Shown: positions 44,918 to 54,352 of the stretch, in pieces | Numbering within the stretch: position 1 is the first letter of the stretch | How the letters are laid out: every line of letters starts with the position of its first letter | Assembly (NCBI RefSeq): GCF_008370325.1 | Contig: NZ_VNIP01000010.1 | Coordinates: 186,001-250,000 of the forward strand | Source: Martinezella tropici | Lineage (GTDB): Bacteria > Pseudomonadota > Alphaproteobacteria > Rhizobiales > Rhizobiaceae | DNA length: 64,000 nucleotides | Reading direction: 5' to 3' | Notes under the pieces: generated by a model | What the model saw: only the letters and a program-made list of their open reading frames with translations | Told to the model about the DNA's origin: nothing | The model's database searches: none | Position numbers and translations under genes: made by a program

Positions 44918-45967
44918 GTGAACAGCATCGTCGGCAGCATAGGCAACGCATCACCGATTCAGGCGGATGCGGCCCCCATGATCGACCCTTTCGGGCGCGC
45001 CGTCACCTATCTGCGCGTTTCCGTCACGGATCGTTGCGATTTTCGCTGTACCTACTGTATGGCCGAGAACATGACCTTCCTGCCCAAGAAGGATCTGCTG
45101 ACGCTCGAAGAACTCGACCGGCTTTGTTCCGCTTTCATCGCCAAGGGCGTGCGCAAGATCAGGCTCACCGGCGGCGAACCGCTGGTGCGCAAGAACATCA
45201 TGTTCCTGGTGCGCGAGCTCGGCAAGCACGTCCAAAACGGCGAACTCGATGAACTGACCCTGACGACCAACGGATCGCAGCTCGCCCGCCACGCCGACGA
45301 ACTCTATGACTGCGGTGTCCGGCGCATCAACGTTTCCCTCGACACGCTCGACCCCGACAAATTCCGCACCATCACGCGCTGGGGAGACTTCTCCAAGGTG
45401 ATGGAGGGGATCGATGCGGCGCAAAAAGCCGGCCTGAAGATCAAGCTGAATGCCGTTGCGCTCAAGGGCTTCAACGAAGAGGAAATTCCGGAACTGCTGC
45501 GGTTCGCCCATGGTCGCGGCATGGACCTTACCGTCATCGAGACGATGCCCATGGGCGAGATCGATGAGGATCGCACCGACCGGTATTTGCCGCTTTCACA
45601 GTTGCGCGCCGATCTGGAACGTCAGTTCACCCTAACCGACATTCCCTATAAGACGGGCGGCCCGGCCCGCTATGTCGAGGTTGCTGAAACCGGCGGCCGC
45701 CTCGGCTTCATCACGCCGATGACCCATAATTTCTGCGAGAGCTGCAATCGCGTGCGGCTCACCTGCACAGGCACGCTCTATATGTGCCTCGGGCAGAACG
45801 ATGCGGCCGACTTGCGCACGGCGCTGCGCGCGAGCGAGAGCGACGCGCTCCTCCATGCCGCGATCGACGAGGCGATTACCCGCAAGCCGAAGGGCCACGA
45901 TTTCATCATCGACCGCACGCACAACCGGCCGGCAGTCGCACGCCACATGAGCGTCACCGGCGGCTAA
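44918..45967 (+). CDS. moaA: GTP 3',8-cyclase (molybdenum cofactor biosynthesis protein A)
   Basis: A 349-residue radical-SAM enzyme that makes the first molybdopterin intermediate from GTP, with MoaC. The SAM cluster motif is C40-x3-C44-x2-C47 (DRCDFRCTYCMAE), followed by RLTGGEPLVRK. The second cluster is in NFCESCNRVRLTCTG, and the C-terminus ends in the essential Gly-Gly (SVTGG). Start is GTG at 44918 with a strong GGAGG six bases before. A perfect palindrome overlaps the leader. mobA and mobB, also in this pathway, lie about 5 kb downstream on the same strand. Confidence 0.97.
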   Translation: MNSIVGSIGNASPIQADAAPMIDPFGRAVTYLRVSVTDRCDFRCTYCMAENMTFLPKKDLLTLEELDRLCSAFIAKGVRKIRLTGGEPLVRKNIMFLVRELGKHVQNGELDELTLTTNGSQLARHADELYDCGVRRINVSLDTLDPDKFRTITRWGDFSKVMEGIDAAQKAGLKIKLNAVALKGFNEEEIPELLRFAHGRGMDLTVIETMPMGEIDEDRTDRYLPLSQLRADLERQFTLTDIPYKTGGPARYVEVAETGGRLGFITPMTHNFCESCNRVRLTCTGTLYMCLGQNDAADLRTALRASESDALLHAAIDEAITRKPKGHDFIIDRTHNRPAVARHMSVTGG

Positions 45968-45988
45968 ATCCCACCGAGAACATCAAAT

Positions 45989-46741
45989 ATGCAGCTTGAG
46001 CTTATTCGCAACGCGACGCTGAAGGTCACCTATGGCGGCCATATTCTGCTGATCGACCCCTATTTCGCGCCACGCCACAGTCTCCCGTCCTTTACCGGAC
46101 GTTCTCCCAACCCGATGACGGAACTACCGCGCTCGATCGACGACATCCTCGAGGGCGTCGAACTGGTGATCGTCTCGCATCTGCATACCGATCATTTCGA
46201 TGCTGTGGCGAAAGAGCGCCTGCCGAAATCTCTGCCGATCCTCTGTCAGCCGGGCGACGAGGTGAAAATCCGCGAGGCTGGTTTCGCGGATGTCACGCCC
46301 CTTTCCCAATCGACCGTATGGCAGGGAATGACGATCACGCCGCGGCAAGGCAGCCATGGCGTCGGACCGGTCGTGGAGAAAATGGGGCCTGTCATCGGCT
46401 TCACCCTGGAGGCTGATGGCGAACCCACCGTCTACTGGGCCGGCGACACGGTGCTCTATCCTCCGGTCGTGGAAACGATCCGCCAGATCTCGCCGGAGAT
46501 CATCATCACGCATTCCTGCGGCGCGCGCTGGGACGGGGATCTGATCGTCATGGATGACAAGCAGACGCTCGAAGTCAGCCGTCTCGCACCGCAAGCGACT
46601 GTCGTCGCGACCCATATGGAAGCGCTCGATCACGCAACCGTCACGCGGCAGGACCTTCGCCAAGCCGCAGACGCTGGCGGTCTCGCCGCCTCCCGGCTGC
46701 TGATCCCCGCCGACGGAGATACATTCCATCTCGGCCGCTAA
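45989..46741 (+). CDS. MBL-fold metal-dependent hydrolase
   Basis: A 250-residue metallo-beta-lactamase-fold protein of the UlaG/YtnP-like lactonase or RNase-like kind. The metal site is HLHTDHFD near residue 64 and further ligands are GSHGVG, WAGDTVLY and ATHMEALDH. Family members hydrolyse lactones, phosphodiesters or N-acyl groups; the substrate cannot be told. It starts 21 bases after the moaA stop and may be read through from it, though no link to molybdopterin synthesis is known. The ribosome site is weak. Confidence 0.88.
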   Translation: MQLELIRNATLKVTYGGHILLIDPYFAPRHSLPSFTGRSPNPMTELPRSIDDILEGVELVIVSHLHTDHFDAVAKERLPKSLPILCQPGDEVKIREAGFADVTPLSQSTVWQGMTITPRQGSHGVGPVVEKMGPVIGFTLEADGEPTVYWAGDTVLYPPVVETIRQISPEIIITHSCGARWDGDLIVMDDKQTLEVSRLAPQATVVATHMEALDHATVTRQDLRQAADAGGLAASRLLIPADGDTFHLGR

Positions 46742-46842
46742 TTTGCCGGCAATTCGACCAACGCCATAGAAGACTTGAATAAAAAGCGCCGGACCATGAG
46801 CCCGATGCTTTAATTCCCCACGGTCCTTGGACGACGGCAGCT

Positions 46843-49392
46843 TTAGGCGGCGCGATAGCGCGTATCAGCGCTGCTGTAATTCGCGTAACCTGCCTCGCCC
46901 TCGCCCGTCCGGAAGCGGTCGATCTTTTCGGATAGCATGTCGACGCGTTGGCGCAGGCCATGGATCTCGGCATTGTTCTCCTCGACCATGGCCGCGTTCC
47001 GCTGCGTGATGAGCTCCACCTCGGACACCGCGCGGGTGACTTCCTCGATACCGGTCGATTGCTCTGTGGTCGCCGACGAAATATCGGCAACAAGCTTCTG
47101 GACACCAGTGACATGATCGATGATCTCGGTCAGTGCAGCGCCGGTCTGCTCGACCAGGCGGACACCGTTCTGCACCTGGGAGGAGCTTGCCGAAATCAGG
47201 CCCTTGATCTCCTTTGCCGCATTGGCGCAGCGCTGCGCCAATTCGCGCACCTCCTGCGCCACCACGGCAAAGCCGCGACCCGCTTCACCGGCACGGGCAG
47301 CTTCGACGCCGGCATTCAGCGCCAGGAGATTGGTCTGGAAGGCGATCTCGTCGATGACGCCGATGATCGTGGCGATCTTTTCTGACGACCGGTTGATCTC
47401 GCTCATGGCACCCACGGCCTTGGCGACGACTTCCCCGGATTGCGTGGCATAGGCCTGCGTTTCGTTGACGGAGGTCGCCGTCTGCCGCGCACGGTCGGCA
47501 GTCGAGCGCACCACGTCGCTGAGGCGGTGCAGCGCCCGCGAGCTTTCCTCGAGAGCGGCCGCCTGCTGCTCGGTGCGCCGCGCCAGATCGTCGGCCGACA
47601 TGGCGAGGTTGCCCGTACCGCCCTTGATTTCCTCGGCCGTGTCGCGAACGTCCGTCAGGGTCTCGCGCAGGGCTTCGACCGCATGATTGTAGGTGAAAGC
47701 CATTTCCACGAAGTCAGCCGACAGATCTTCGCGCATGCCCTCCTCCAGATTGCCGTCGGCAAGCTTGGCAAGAACATCCGCCAGGGCATTGAGCGCCTGC
47801 TTCTGCTCGGCCTCGATGCGGGCGCGCTCAGCGGCGCGGCGGGACGATTCCTCGGCGGAAAGCGCACGCGCGCTCTCCGCTTCTCGCTCAAGCCTGACAT
47901 TCTCGAGCGCGGCATCACGGAAGACGCTGACGGAGCGCACCATGTCGCCGATCTCGTCACCACGATTGCGCCCGTCGATCGCAACTTCCAGATCGCCGCT
48001 TGCAAGGCGCGTCATGATTTCGGTCACGCGCTTCAGCGGGCCGCGCAGGGTTTCCACCAGCATCAGGCCGCCGACGATCGCAAGCAGCGTGCCGACGATC
48101 ATGGCAATGACCGAGACATTGGCCGAACGCTCGCTGTCTTCCTTGCCGAGTTCCTGCGCCTGGGCGACGAAGCCGCGCAACGAGGTCATGGCGTCGGCCA
48201 GCAAGGCGTTGGATTGAACGCGCGTCGCCTTCCAGTCCGTCGCCGTCTGCAGCAGATCGGCCGATCCGTTGGTGAGGCCGTCGATCAGCGGCTTCATGTG
48301 GGCGGAAAAATCGCGCATCGTGGCATTCGTCTGGCCAAGTTCCGAGATCCGGGCTGCAACGGTCTGCAGGTCCTTGAGATCGGCAAGCACGGGATCGCGC
48401 GAGGCGCCATCGCGGACGTTTTCCATGCGCGACGCGTGCAGCGCCAGGCGATCGACGATACCGAGCGCCTGATCCACATGGTCCAGAAGCTCCTTCTGGC
48501 CGTCGATGATCTTGTCCAGGCTGACGAAGCGATCGGCCGCCGTGTCGCTGTTCTTGGCCGATTGCAAGGTCATCTCGCCTTCGATCTTCACAAAGCTCTG
48601 CAGGACCGGGCCCATCGCCTCGACCTTCTGGTCTGGCGTGTCTGACCCCTTCAACACCGCATCAAGCTTGTCGGCGGCATCTGAAGCGTTCGCGACGAGC
48701 GCGGTGCCGCGCTTGGATACGAGAGCCTTTGAAACCTTTACCTGCTTTAGAATGGCATCGGCATAGGTGCGCGCATCCGAAATCTCTTCGGTGGAATCGG
48801 CAGCCATCTGCACCTGGATGCGCAGATTGCTCATCTTCTCCGACAGCCCCTTATAGGCGGCGGCATCGTAAAGCAGTTCCTTGGCGAAGGTTTCCTTGTC
48901 ACTGAAATCCTTGCGGATAATGTCGATCTGTTTGCCGGCGGCCTTGGCCGTCGCTTCGATGTTTTGCACCGCCTTCTGGATGGCGCCGACATCGCTGTCC
49001 TGCTTCTGCCTGATAGCCCAGAGCGTGGCCTGCTGCGAACGCATCTTGGCGGCAAGCTCGCTGACCGGAACGATCTTGGCGCGCTGGTCGCCGCTCAGCA
49101 ATCCGCTCAGCCGGTGCACGCCCTGCTCCTGGGCATCGATCTTCGCCGCCAGCCCCTGGCGCGTTTCCTCCGAAGGCGAAGCGGTGAACTCCTGCAAGGC
49201 GGCCTGCAGGTTTTCGAAGTCGCTGATATTTTCAATCGTCGCGCGCGTCACGGTCATGTGGCCGTTCAGAATATTGGCCGTGTGATAGCCGGCCAGACCG
49301 ACGCCGGCGATGAGGACCACCAGAGGCACCACGAAAATGAGGACCTTGGTGACAATCCGACGGCCTTGCAGAAGACGATCAATGAAAAACAT
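46843..49392 (-). CDS. Methyl-accepting chemotaxis protein with large periplasmic domain
   Basis: An 849-residue chemoreceptor. Transmembrane helix 1 is at about 16-36 and helix 2 at about 427-449, so some 390 residues form the ligand-sensing periplasmic domain; they are helical throughout, like a doubled four-helix bundle. A HAMP domain follows (about 450-505), then a linker and the signalling hairpin, whose tip is IDEIAFQTNLLALNAGVEAARAGE followed by GRGFAVVAQEVR. The C-terminus lacks a CheR-tethering pentapeptide I can recognise. I chose ATG 49390-49392 (GAGG upstream), 17 codons inside the open frame. Confidence 0.93.
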   Translation of the reverse strand: MFFIDRLLQGRRIVTKVLIFVVPLVVLIAGVGLAGYHTANILNGHMTVTRATIENISDFENLQAALQEFTASPSEETRQGLAAKIDAQEQGVHRLSGLLSGDQRAKIVPVSELAAKMRSQQATLWAIRQKQDSDVGAIQKAVQNIEATAKAAGKQIDIIRKDFSDKETFAKELLYDAAAYKGLSEKMSNLRIQVQMAADSTEEISDARTYADAILKQVKVSKALVSKRGTALVANASDAADKLDAVLKGSDTPDQKVEAMGPVLQSFVKIEGEMTLQSAKNSDTAADRFVSLDKIIDGQKELLDHVDQALGIVDRLALHASRMENVRDGASRDPVLADLKDLQTVAARISELGQTNATMRDFSAHMKPLIDGLTNGSADLLQTATDWKATRVQSNALLADAMTSLRGFVAQAQELGKEDSERSANVSVIAMIVGTLLAIVGGLMLVETLRGPLKRVTEIMTRLASGDLEVAIDGRNRGDEIGDMVRSVSVFRDAALENVRLEREAESARALSAEESSRRAAERARIEAEQKQALNALADVLAKLADGNLEEGMREDLSADFVEMAFTYNHAVEALRETLTDVRDTAEEIKGGTGNLAMSADDLARRTEQQAAALEESSRALHRLSDVVRSTADRARQTATSVNETQAYATQSGEVVAKAVGAMSEINRSSEKIATIIGVIDEIAFQTNLLALNAGVEAARAGEAGRGFAVVAQEVRELAQRCANAAKEIKGLISASSSQVQNGVRLVEQTGAALTEIIDHVTGVQKLVADISSATTEQSTGIEEVTRAVSEVELITQRNAAMVEENNAEIHGLRQRVDMLSEKIDRFRTGEGEAGYANYSSADTRYRAA

Positions 49393-49727
49393 GCGGCGCC
49401 TCAACTGGATTATAAAAATATCCGGCGAAGGCGGGATCGTCATTCCTGCTGCGCTGCGGTAAGTGCTTCTGCCTCATGCAAAACCGCAGCGAGCGTCGGA
49501 AAATAAGATTGAATAAGAATTAATCGCCCGCTTAAAAGCCGTTGTATCGGCAAAAAATCTGCAACCGCTGTATCATTCCGCGACCACGGGCCGAAAAAGC
49601 TGCATTCCATGCGCAACGATTCTACCGCAACGCACAATCGAATTCGGCCGTCGCAAGCGGACAATCGATTCCAATTTGCGGAAAACAGCGCTAATCCAGA
49701 GTAGATATCGGGGGACTCATCTATCTT
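49393..49727. other. Intergenic region between the chemoreceptor gene and the EamA transporter gene
   Basis: A 335-base gap between divergent genes. It should contain both promoters. I see no clear inverted repeat, hairpin, repeat element or coding frame with a plausible start in it. Confidence 0.5.
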
Positions 49728-50639
49728 ATGCGACTGACCAAGAATACCCAGGGCGCGCTCTTCATGGCGGCATCCATGGCCGCTTTTTGCTGTGGCGATG
49801 CGCTGTCCAAAACGGTTATCGCCACGATGAATGCCGGCGAGATCATCTTCATCCGTGGCCTGTTCACCAGCTTTTTCGTCTATCTGCTGGCTCGCAAGAT
49901 GGGCTCCCTGCGCTCTTGGAAGGTGATATTGCAGCCGATGATCGCGCTGCGCATCGCCTGCGAGGCAATCGCTGCCGCGACCTACATCACCGCTCTTGGG
50001 ATGATGCCCATCGCCAATGCCGCCGCCATCCAGCAGGCCGTGCCGCTGGCGGTTACCCTCGGCGCGATGATCTTTCTCAAGGAGCCCGTGGGATGGAGGC
50101 GGTGGACGGCGATAGGCGTCGGCTTCATGGGTGTGCTGATCATCATCCGGCCTGGTCCGGAGGGTTTCACCACGGCTGCGTTGCTCGTCATCGCCTGCAT
50201 GTTTGCCACCGCCGCCCGCGATCTGGCGACGCGCTGCATCGACAAAGAGGTGCCGTCGCTGATGATCACCTTCTGCACCGCAATTTCCATATCCGTCTTC
50301 GGCGCCTTGTGCATCGTTCCATTCGGGGGATGGCAGCCGGTGAGCACGACGTCGTTGATGCAGATCCTGTTGGCCTCCGTTCTCGTGCTGATCGGCTATC
50401 AGGCGGTGATCCTGGCGATGCGCACCGGCGAAATCTCCTTCGTCGCACCGTTCCGCTATCTGAGCCTCATCTGGTCTGCCTTGCTCGGTTTGATTATCTT
50501 CGACGAGGTGCCGGATAGCTGGTCCATCTTCGGCGCGGTGATTGTCATCGCTTCCGGCATCTATACCTTCTATCGGGAAAGCAAACGACGCGGTGTCGAT
50601 CCCGTCGCGCAGGAATCAGAACCGCGCGTCCCGGCCTGA
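49728..50639 (+). CDS. EamA/DMT superfamily transporter
   Basis: A 303-residue inner-membrane protein with about ten transmembrane segments in two repeats of five, the EamA pattern; each repeat ends in a MMPIANAAAIQQAVPLAV or YLSLIWSALLGLIIF segment. These are drug/metabolite exporters for amino acids, nucleosides or similar; substrate unknown. The C-terminal tail after residue 285 is polar. It ends 10 bases before mobA and is likely co-transcribed with mobA and mobB, an unexpected partner for them. Confidence 0.92.
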   Translation: MRLTKNTQGALFMAASMAAFCCGDALSKTVIATMNAGEIIFIRGLFTSFFVYLLARKMGSLRSWKVILQPMIALRIACEAIAAATYITALGMMPIANAAAIQQAVPLAVTLGAMIFLKEPVGWRRWTAIGVGFMGVLIIIRPGPEGFTTAALLVIACMFATAARDLATRCIDKEVPSLMITFCTAISISVFGALCIVPFGGWQPVSTTSLMQILLASVLVLIGYQAVILAMRTGEISFVAPFRYLSLIWSALLGLIIFDEVPDSWSIFGAVIVIASGIYTFYRESKRRGVDPVAQESEPRVPA

Positions 50640-50649
50640 GGTCCCGATC

Positions 50650-51300
50650 ATGTCCAGTTTCATCGCGAACGCAGAGGATATTCCGGTCGTCCTTCTAGCC
50701 GGAGGCCGGTCGAGCCGCATGGGCGCGAACAAAGCCTTCGCTCTGCTTGGCGGCGAAAGCCTGATCAGCCGCATCTCCTCGCGGATTGCGCAGTGCCAAA
50801 GCAAGCCAATCGCCTTGAATGCGGACGCCGATTGGCCCGACACCATGGGGATACGGCTGGTACCGGACAAAATTGCTGGCAAACTCGGCCCTCTCGCCGG
50901 CGTACTTGCCGCGATGCAGGATACGGCACGCAACTATCCACAGGCTTCGCATGTCGCCACGATCCCGATAGATAGCCCCTTCTTCCCGCTCGATCTCATC
51001 GCGCAGCTTGCCTATGCCGTCGAGCGTCCCGATGAGATTGCGATTGCCGCATCCCTCGGACAGGACCATCCGGTTTTCGGCCTCTGGCCGGTTTCTGCTG
51101 CTACCGATCTGGAAACATGGATTGTTTCGGACGACAAGCGGCGCGTCAGGGATTTCCTCGCGCGCCACAGGGTCCGGCGGGTAGAATTTCCTGTAGTCGA
51201 AACGCGGATTGGTCCGCTCGACCCTTTCTTCAACATCAATACGCCCGCGGAGCTGCTCGAAGCGGAGACATGGCTGGCGGCGTTGGAAGGCGCATCATGA
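50650..51300 (+). CDS. mobA: Molybdenum cofactor guanylyltransferase
   Basis: Attaches GMP from GTP to molybdenum cofactor, forming the guanine dinucleotide form used by DMSO reductase-family enzymes. The nucleotide-binding motif VVLLAGGRSSRMGANKA near the N-terminus is complete, as is the DSPFFPLDL metal site. The 216-residue length fits MobA. The ATG at 50650 has GAGG upstream; the longer frame to 50542 lies in the transporter gene. Its stop overlaps the mobB start in an ATGA (51297-51300). Confidence 0.96.
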   Translation: MSSFIANAEDIPVVLLAGGRSSRMGANKAFALLGGESLISRISSRIAQCQSKPIALNADADWPDTMGIRLVPDKIAGKLGPLAGVLAAMQDTARNYPQASHVATIPIDSPFFPLDLIAQLAYAVERPDEIAIAASLGQDHPVFGLWPVSAATDLETWIVSDDKRRVRDFLARHRVRRVEFPVVETRIGPLDPFFNINTPAELLEAETWLAALEGAS

Positions 51301-51827
51301 CCAAATCCCGACCGAAGATTTTCGGCATTGCCGGCTGGAAGAATTCCGGCAAGACCGGTCTTGCCGTGCGTCTGGTCACGGAATTCACCCGGCGAGGCTA
51401 TCGGATTTCGACGATCAAGCATGCGCATCATGATTTCGATATCGACAAGGTCGGCGCCGACAGTTTCCGCCATCGCGAAGCGGGCGCGCACGAAGTTACC
51501 ATCGTTTCCGGCACCCGCTATGCCATCATGCATGAATTGCGCGGCGACCCGGAGCCGAGCTTCGAAGACATATTGGCGCGCCTCGCCCCTTGTGACCTCG
51601 TGTTGATCGAGGGCTACAAGCGAGAGCCCATCCCGAAGATCGAAGCGCGCCGCCTGGAAGCTGCCAAGCGCGAGCCGCTTGCCCCGCAGGATCCCCATAT
51701 CGTCGCCATTGCCGCCGATCACTCGGTGGGAGACGCCGGCTCGCTCTCCGTTTTCGATCTCGACGATACCCTCGCGATCGCCGATTTCATTGCCGCCATC
51801 GTCGGCCTCGGCAAACCTGCAAAATAA
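51297..51827 (+). CDS. mobB: Molybdopterin-guanine dinucleotide biosynthesis adapter protein
   Basis: A 176-residue P-loop GTP-binding protein that assists MobA. The Walker A motif is GWKNSGKTGLAVRL at about 12-25, and the family motifs STIKHAHHDFDID and DLVLIEGYKREPIPKIE are clear. It begins within the mobA stop (ATGA overlap), so the two are translationally coupled. A bidirectional terminator begins at its last base. The region upstream, read from 51117 in this frame, is inside mobA and not coding. Confidence 0.95.
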   Translation: MTKSRPKIFGIAGWKNSGKTGLAVRLVTEFTRRGYRISTIKHAHHDFDIDKVGADSFRHREAGAHEVTIVSGTRYAIMHELRGDPEPSFEDILARLAPCDLVLIEGYKREPIPKIEARRLEAAKREPLAPQDPHIVAIAADHSVGDAGSLSVFDLDDTLAIADFIAAIVGLGKPAK

Positions 51828-51856
51828 AGGGGCCGCCGGTCTCCCGGCGGCCCCTT
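51827..51856. terminator. Bidirectional terminator between mobB and the OmpA-family gene
   Basis: A 13-bp perfect stem (AAGGGGCCGCCGG / CCGGCGGCCCCTT) with a TCTC loop. On the minus strand it is followed by TTATTTT, a good T-run for the OmpA-family gene. The left arm begins at the last base of the mobB stop codon. Confidence 0.85.
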
Positions 51857-51877
51857 GGCGTAGATGTAGGCTAGTGC

Positions 51878-54352
51878 TTACCGATTGGAGGCAACCGGGC
51901 GCACCAGCGGCGTGATGCGGCGGATGGTGACGCGGCGGTTTTCCTGCGACGGTCCAAGCGTATTCACCTTGAGATATTGCTCGCCATATCCCTGGGTGAC
52001 CAGGTTCGCTGCCGGAATGCCATAGACATCCGTCAGAACATTGGCGACCGATTCCGCACGACGGTCGGAGAGGATCAGGTTGCTCTCCGCCGAGCCCACG
52101 GCATCCGTATGACCCTCGATCAGGAAGGTTTCGGTCGGATCGCGCTTGACGATTTTCGATATGCCGTCGGCCACGCCGCGCAGCGTGCTCGCCTGGGTCA
52201 TCGGAATATCGGCGCTCCCCGTCGCAAAGGTGATCGTATCAAGGTCGATGCGGCGGATCTTGTCGCGGATACGAGCCGAATAGCGGACTTCGTTGACCGA
52301 ATAGATACGCTCGACCGGCTCGACCGGCGGTTCGCGCAGGAAGTCGTAATAGTCCGCATCACGGTTTGACGCGGTGTCGATGATGTACTGGCTCAAGGGG
52401 ATGAGCAGGCGCATCGGCGGCAGATCGTCGCCCGGGTCGCGGAAATAATCGTCATTGTCAGGGCGATCTTCCAGTTCCGGCGAGTAGAACAGCACATATT
52501 CGCGGCCGCTGGCATCGATACGCGAGCGCTGGACGATGTCGCCGTAGCGATTGCGTATCGTCACGACGCGATCGCCGTCGGGCTGATCGATCGTCTCGCG
52601 ATAGCGGTCCCGCTGCAGCTGTTCGTAGATCGGCCGTTCGCCGCCACGGACGAAGCGGTCGGTATCGTCGTGACGGACGACATAGGTGTTGTCGACATTC
52701 ACGACCGTACGGTTGTCCTGATTGATGATGGTCTGGTACGTCGTACCCTGCGGCGGGGCAAAATCCGGTCGGCGATCGATCCGGCGGCCCTGTTCGCTGG
52801 TCACAGCCTCCATCTTGATCGGCGGCTGCGGCTGACCGCCTGCCGCCGCGCGTTGCGCCTCGGCGTCGGAAGTCGGTGGCTTGGTGTAAGCCGGTGGCGG
52901 CTGCTGGGCCGGAGCATTCTGCACCTGCCCGTTCGGCTGGACCTGTCCGCCCTGGGTGCCAGGCGCAGCAGGGTTCTGTCCGTTGTTCAAATGCTCGCCC
53001 CGACGAACCGCGCCTTTCTGGCTGTCCAGAACCGCACTGCCGTTTTCAACCGGCAGAATGACGGGGCCGGTGGCGGAAGCCGGGTTTTCCGCGATCTTCT
53101 TGCGGCGCTCCAGCTCCTGCGGCGAGACCTGCTCGGCCGGTGGCAGCTGGATTTCGCCGGCCTGCTGGCCGGTGCCATTGGCCGGTGCCGGCGTTGCACT
53201 GCCCTGAGCCGGCGCCTCGGCGCCGTTCGTCGGCTGCTGCTTGCCGGGCAGCGGCGCTACCTGGTTGCCGGTCTGTGTTGGCTGTCCCTGTGGCTCGCCC
53301 TTCTGGGCCGGCTGTTGCGGATTGGCGCTAGGCTGCTCGCCCTGCTGCTGGTTTTGCGGCTGCTTGCCATGGGTTTTGTCGCCGCCCTGCTTCTGCCCCT
53401 GCTGGGCGCCTGGCGTTACCACCGTTCCGGGCTGAGCTTCAGGCTGGGCCTGCGTACCGGGCTGCGCCTCTGTCCCCGGCTGGGCCTTGTGACCCTGCGA
53501 AGGTTCGCCCGCGGGCGCCGGTTGCTGTTCGGTTGGCTGCTTCGCGGGGTTTCCAGCTTGGCCCTGCTGCTTGGGATGAGCGTTTTGCTCCGGCTGCGCC
53601 TGCTTTCCAGGCTGGGCTTCCTGGCTCTGCGGCTGCTGGGCGGTGGGAGCCTCCTTCTGGGCCGGCGCCGGCTGCTCCTTCAGCTCGGGCTTGGCTTTCG
53701 GCTGCGCTTCCTCGGCGGGCTGCTGCTGCTTGATCTTCGGCTGCGGAGCTTCGGCCGGTTGCTCTGCCTGGGGCTGCTTCGCCTTCGGCTTGGGCTGCTT
53801 GACTTCCGGCTCCGCTTCAGGGGCCGCGGCCTTTGGCTGCGGCTTGGCTTCGGGTTGAGCCTGAAGCTCCTCCGCCGGCTGCTGGCGCTGCTTCTTCGGC
53901 TCCGGCTGGGCCTCTGCGGCCGGCTGGCGCTGAGGCTTCGGCTGCTCCTGCTCCGCGGGCTGCTGACGCTCCGCCTTCGGCGGCTGAGCTTCCGGCTGCA
54001 CCTTCGGCGCCTTCTGCTGCGGCTCGGCCTCAGGCGCGGCCTGCTTCATCTGATGTTGCTGCTGTCCACCGCCCTGCTCTGCCGGTTCGCCGTGATGCTT
54101 TTGGCCCTGCGGCTCACCTTCACCGCCCTCGGCGGGCTTCTTGCGCTTGAGCTGCGGCTCTTCCTCCGGCTGGGCGGCCGGAGCCTCCTGCTGCGCAACT
54201 TCGAAACTCGAATTGGCGGCAGCCGTAATACCGTTGTTTAGCGGCGCGATGGGCTGTTCGCGAAACGCCGCAGCCGCCGCCGGCTCGAATGCGAGCGATA
54301 GCGAGAGCAGCGGAAACGCGGCGCTGGCAAATAGTCTGGATCGCTTTCCCAT
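51878..54352 (-). CDS. OmpA-family outer membrane/peptidoglycan-binding protein with long Pro/Gln/Glu/Ala-rich region
   Basis: An 824-residue exported protein. A signal peptide (about 1-28) is followed by a region of over 400 residues (about 50-470) made almost only of Pro, Gln, Glu, Ala, Lys and Gly, with loose repeats such as PGTEAQPGTQAQPEAQPGT; this should be disordered and could span or coat the periplasm. A folded part follows (about 520-690; DRFVRGGERPIYEQLQRDR), then a C-terminal OmpA domain (about 700-815) with the peptidoglycan-binding pattern TFATGSADIP, GHTDAVGSAESNLILSDRRAESV and QGYGEQ. ATG 54350-54352 has GAGGAG upstream. Confidence 0.9.
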   Translation of the reverse strand: MGKRSRLFASAAFPLLSLSLAFEPAAAAAFREQPIAPLNNGITAAANSSFEVAQQEAPAAQPEEEPQLKRKKPAEGGEGEPQGQKHHGEPAEQGGGQQQHQMKQAAPEAEPQQKAPKVQPEAQPPKAERQQPAEQEQPKPQRQPAAEAQPEPKKQRQQPAEELQAQPEAKPQPKAAAPEAEPEVKQPKPKAKQPQAEQPAEAPQPKIKQQQPAEEAQPKAKPELKEQPAPAQKEAPTAQQPQSQEAQPGKQAQPEQNAHPKQQGQAGNPAKQPTEQQPAPAGEPSQGHKAQPGTEAQPGTQAQPEAQPGTVVTPGAQQGQKQGGDKTHGKQPQNQQQGEQPSANPQQPAQKGEPQGQPTQTGNQVAPLPGKQQPTNGAEAPAQGSATPAPANGTGQQAGEIQLPPAEQVSPQELERRKKIAENPASATGPVILPVENGSAVLDSQKGAVRRGEHLNNGQNPAAPGTQGGQVQPNGQVQNAPAQQPPPAYTKPPTSDAEAQRAAAGGQPQPPIKMEAVTSEQGRRIDRRPDFAPPQGTTYQTIINQDNRTVVNVDNTYVVRHDDTDRFVRGGERPIYEQLQRDRYRETIDQPDGDRVVTIRNRYGDIVQRSRIDASGREYVLFYSPELEDRPDNDDYFRDPGDDLPPMRLLIPLSQYIIDTASNRDADYYDFLREPPVEPVERIYSVNEVRYSARIRDKIRRIDLDTITFATGSADIPMTQASTLRGVADGISKIVKRDPTETFLIEGHTDAVGSAESNLILSDRRAESVANVLTDVYGIPAANLVTQGYGEQYLKVNTLGPSQENRRVTIRRITPLVRPVASNR

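Noticed and set aside
47440..48645. 401-residue open frame on the plus strand opposite the chemoreceptor gene
   Set aside because: Antisense of the repetitive helical coding region; no domain and no ribosome site of note.
52670..54241. 523-residue open frame on the plus strand opposite the OmpA-family gene
   Set aside because: It is the antisense image of the Pro/Gln/Ala-rich region; its Leu/Arg-rich low-complexity product resembles no protein, while the minus-strand gene has a signal peptide and an OmpA domain.
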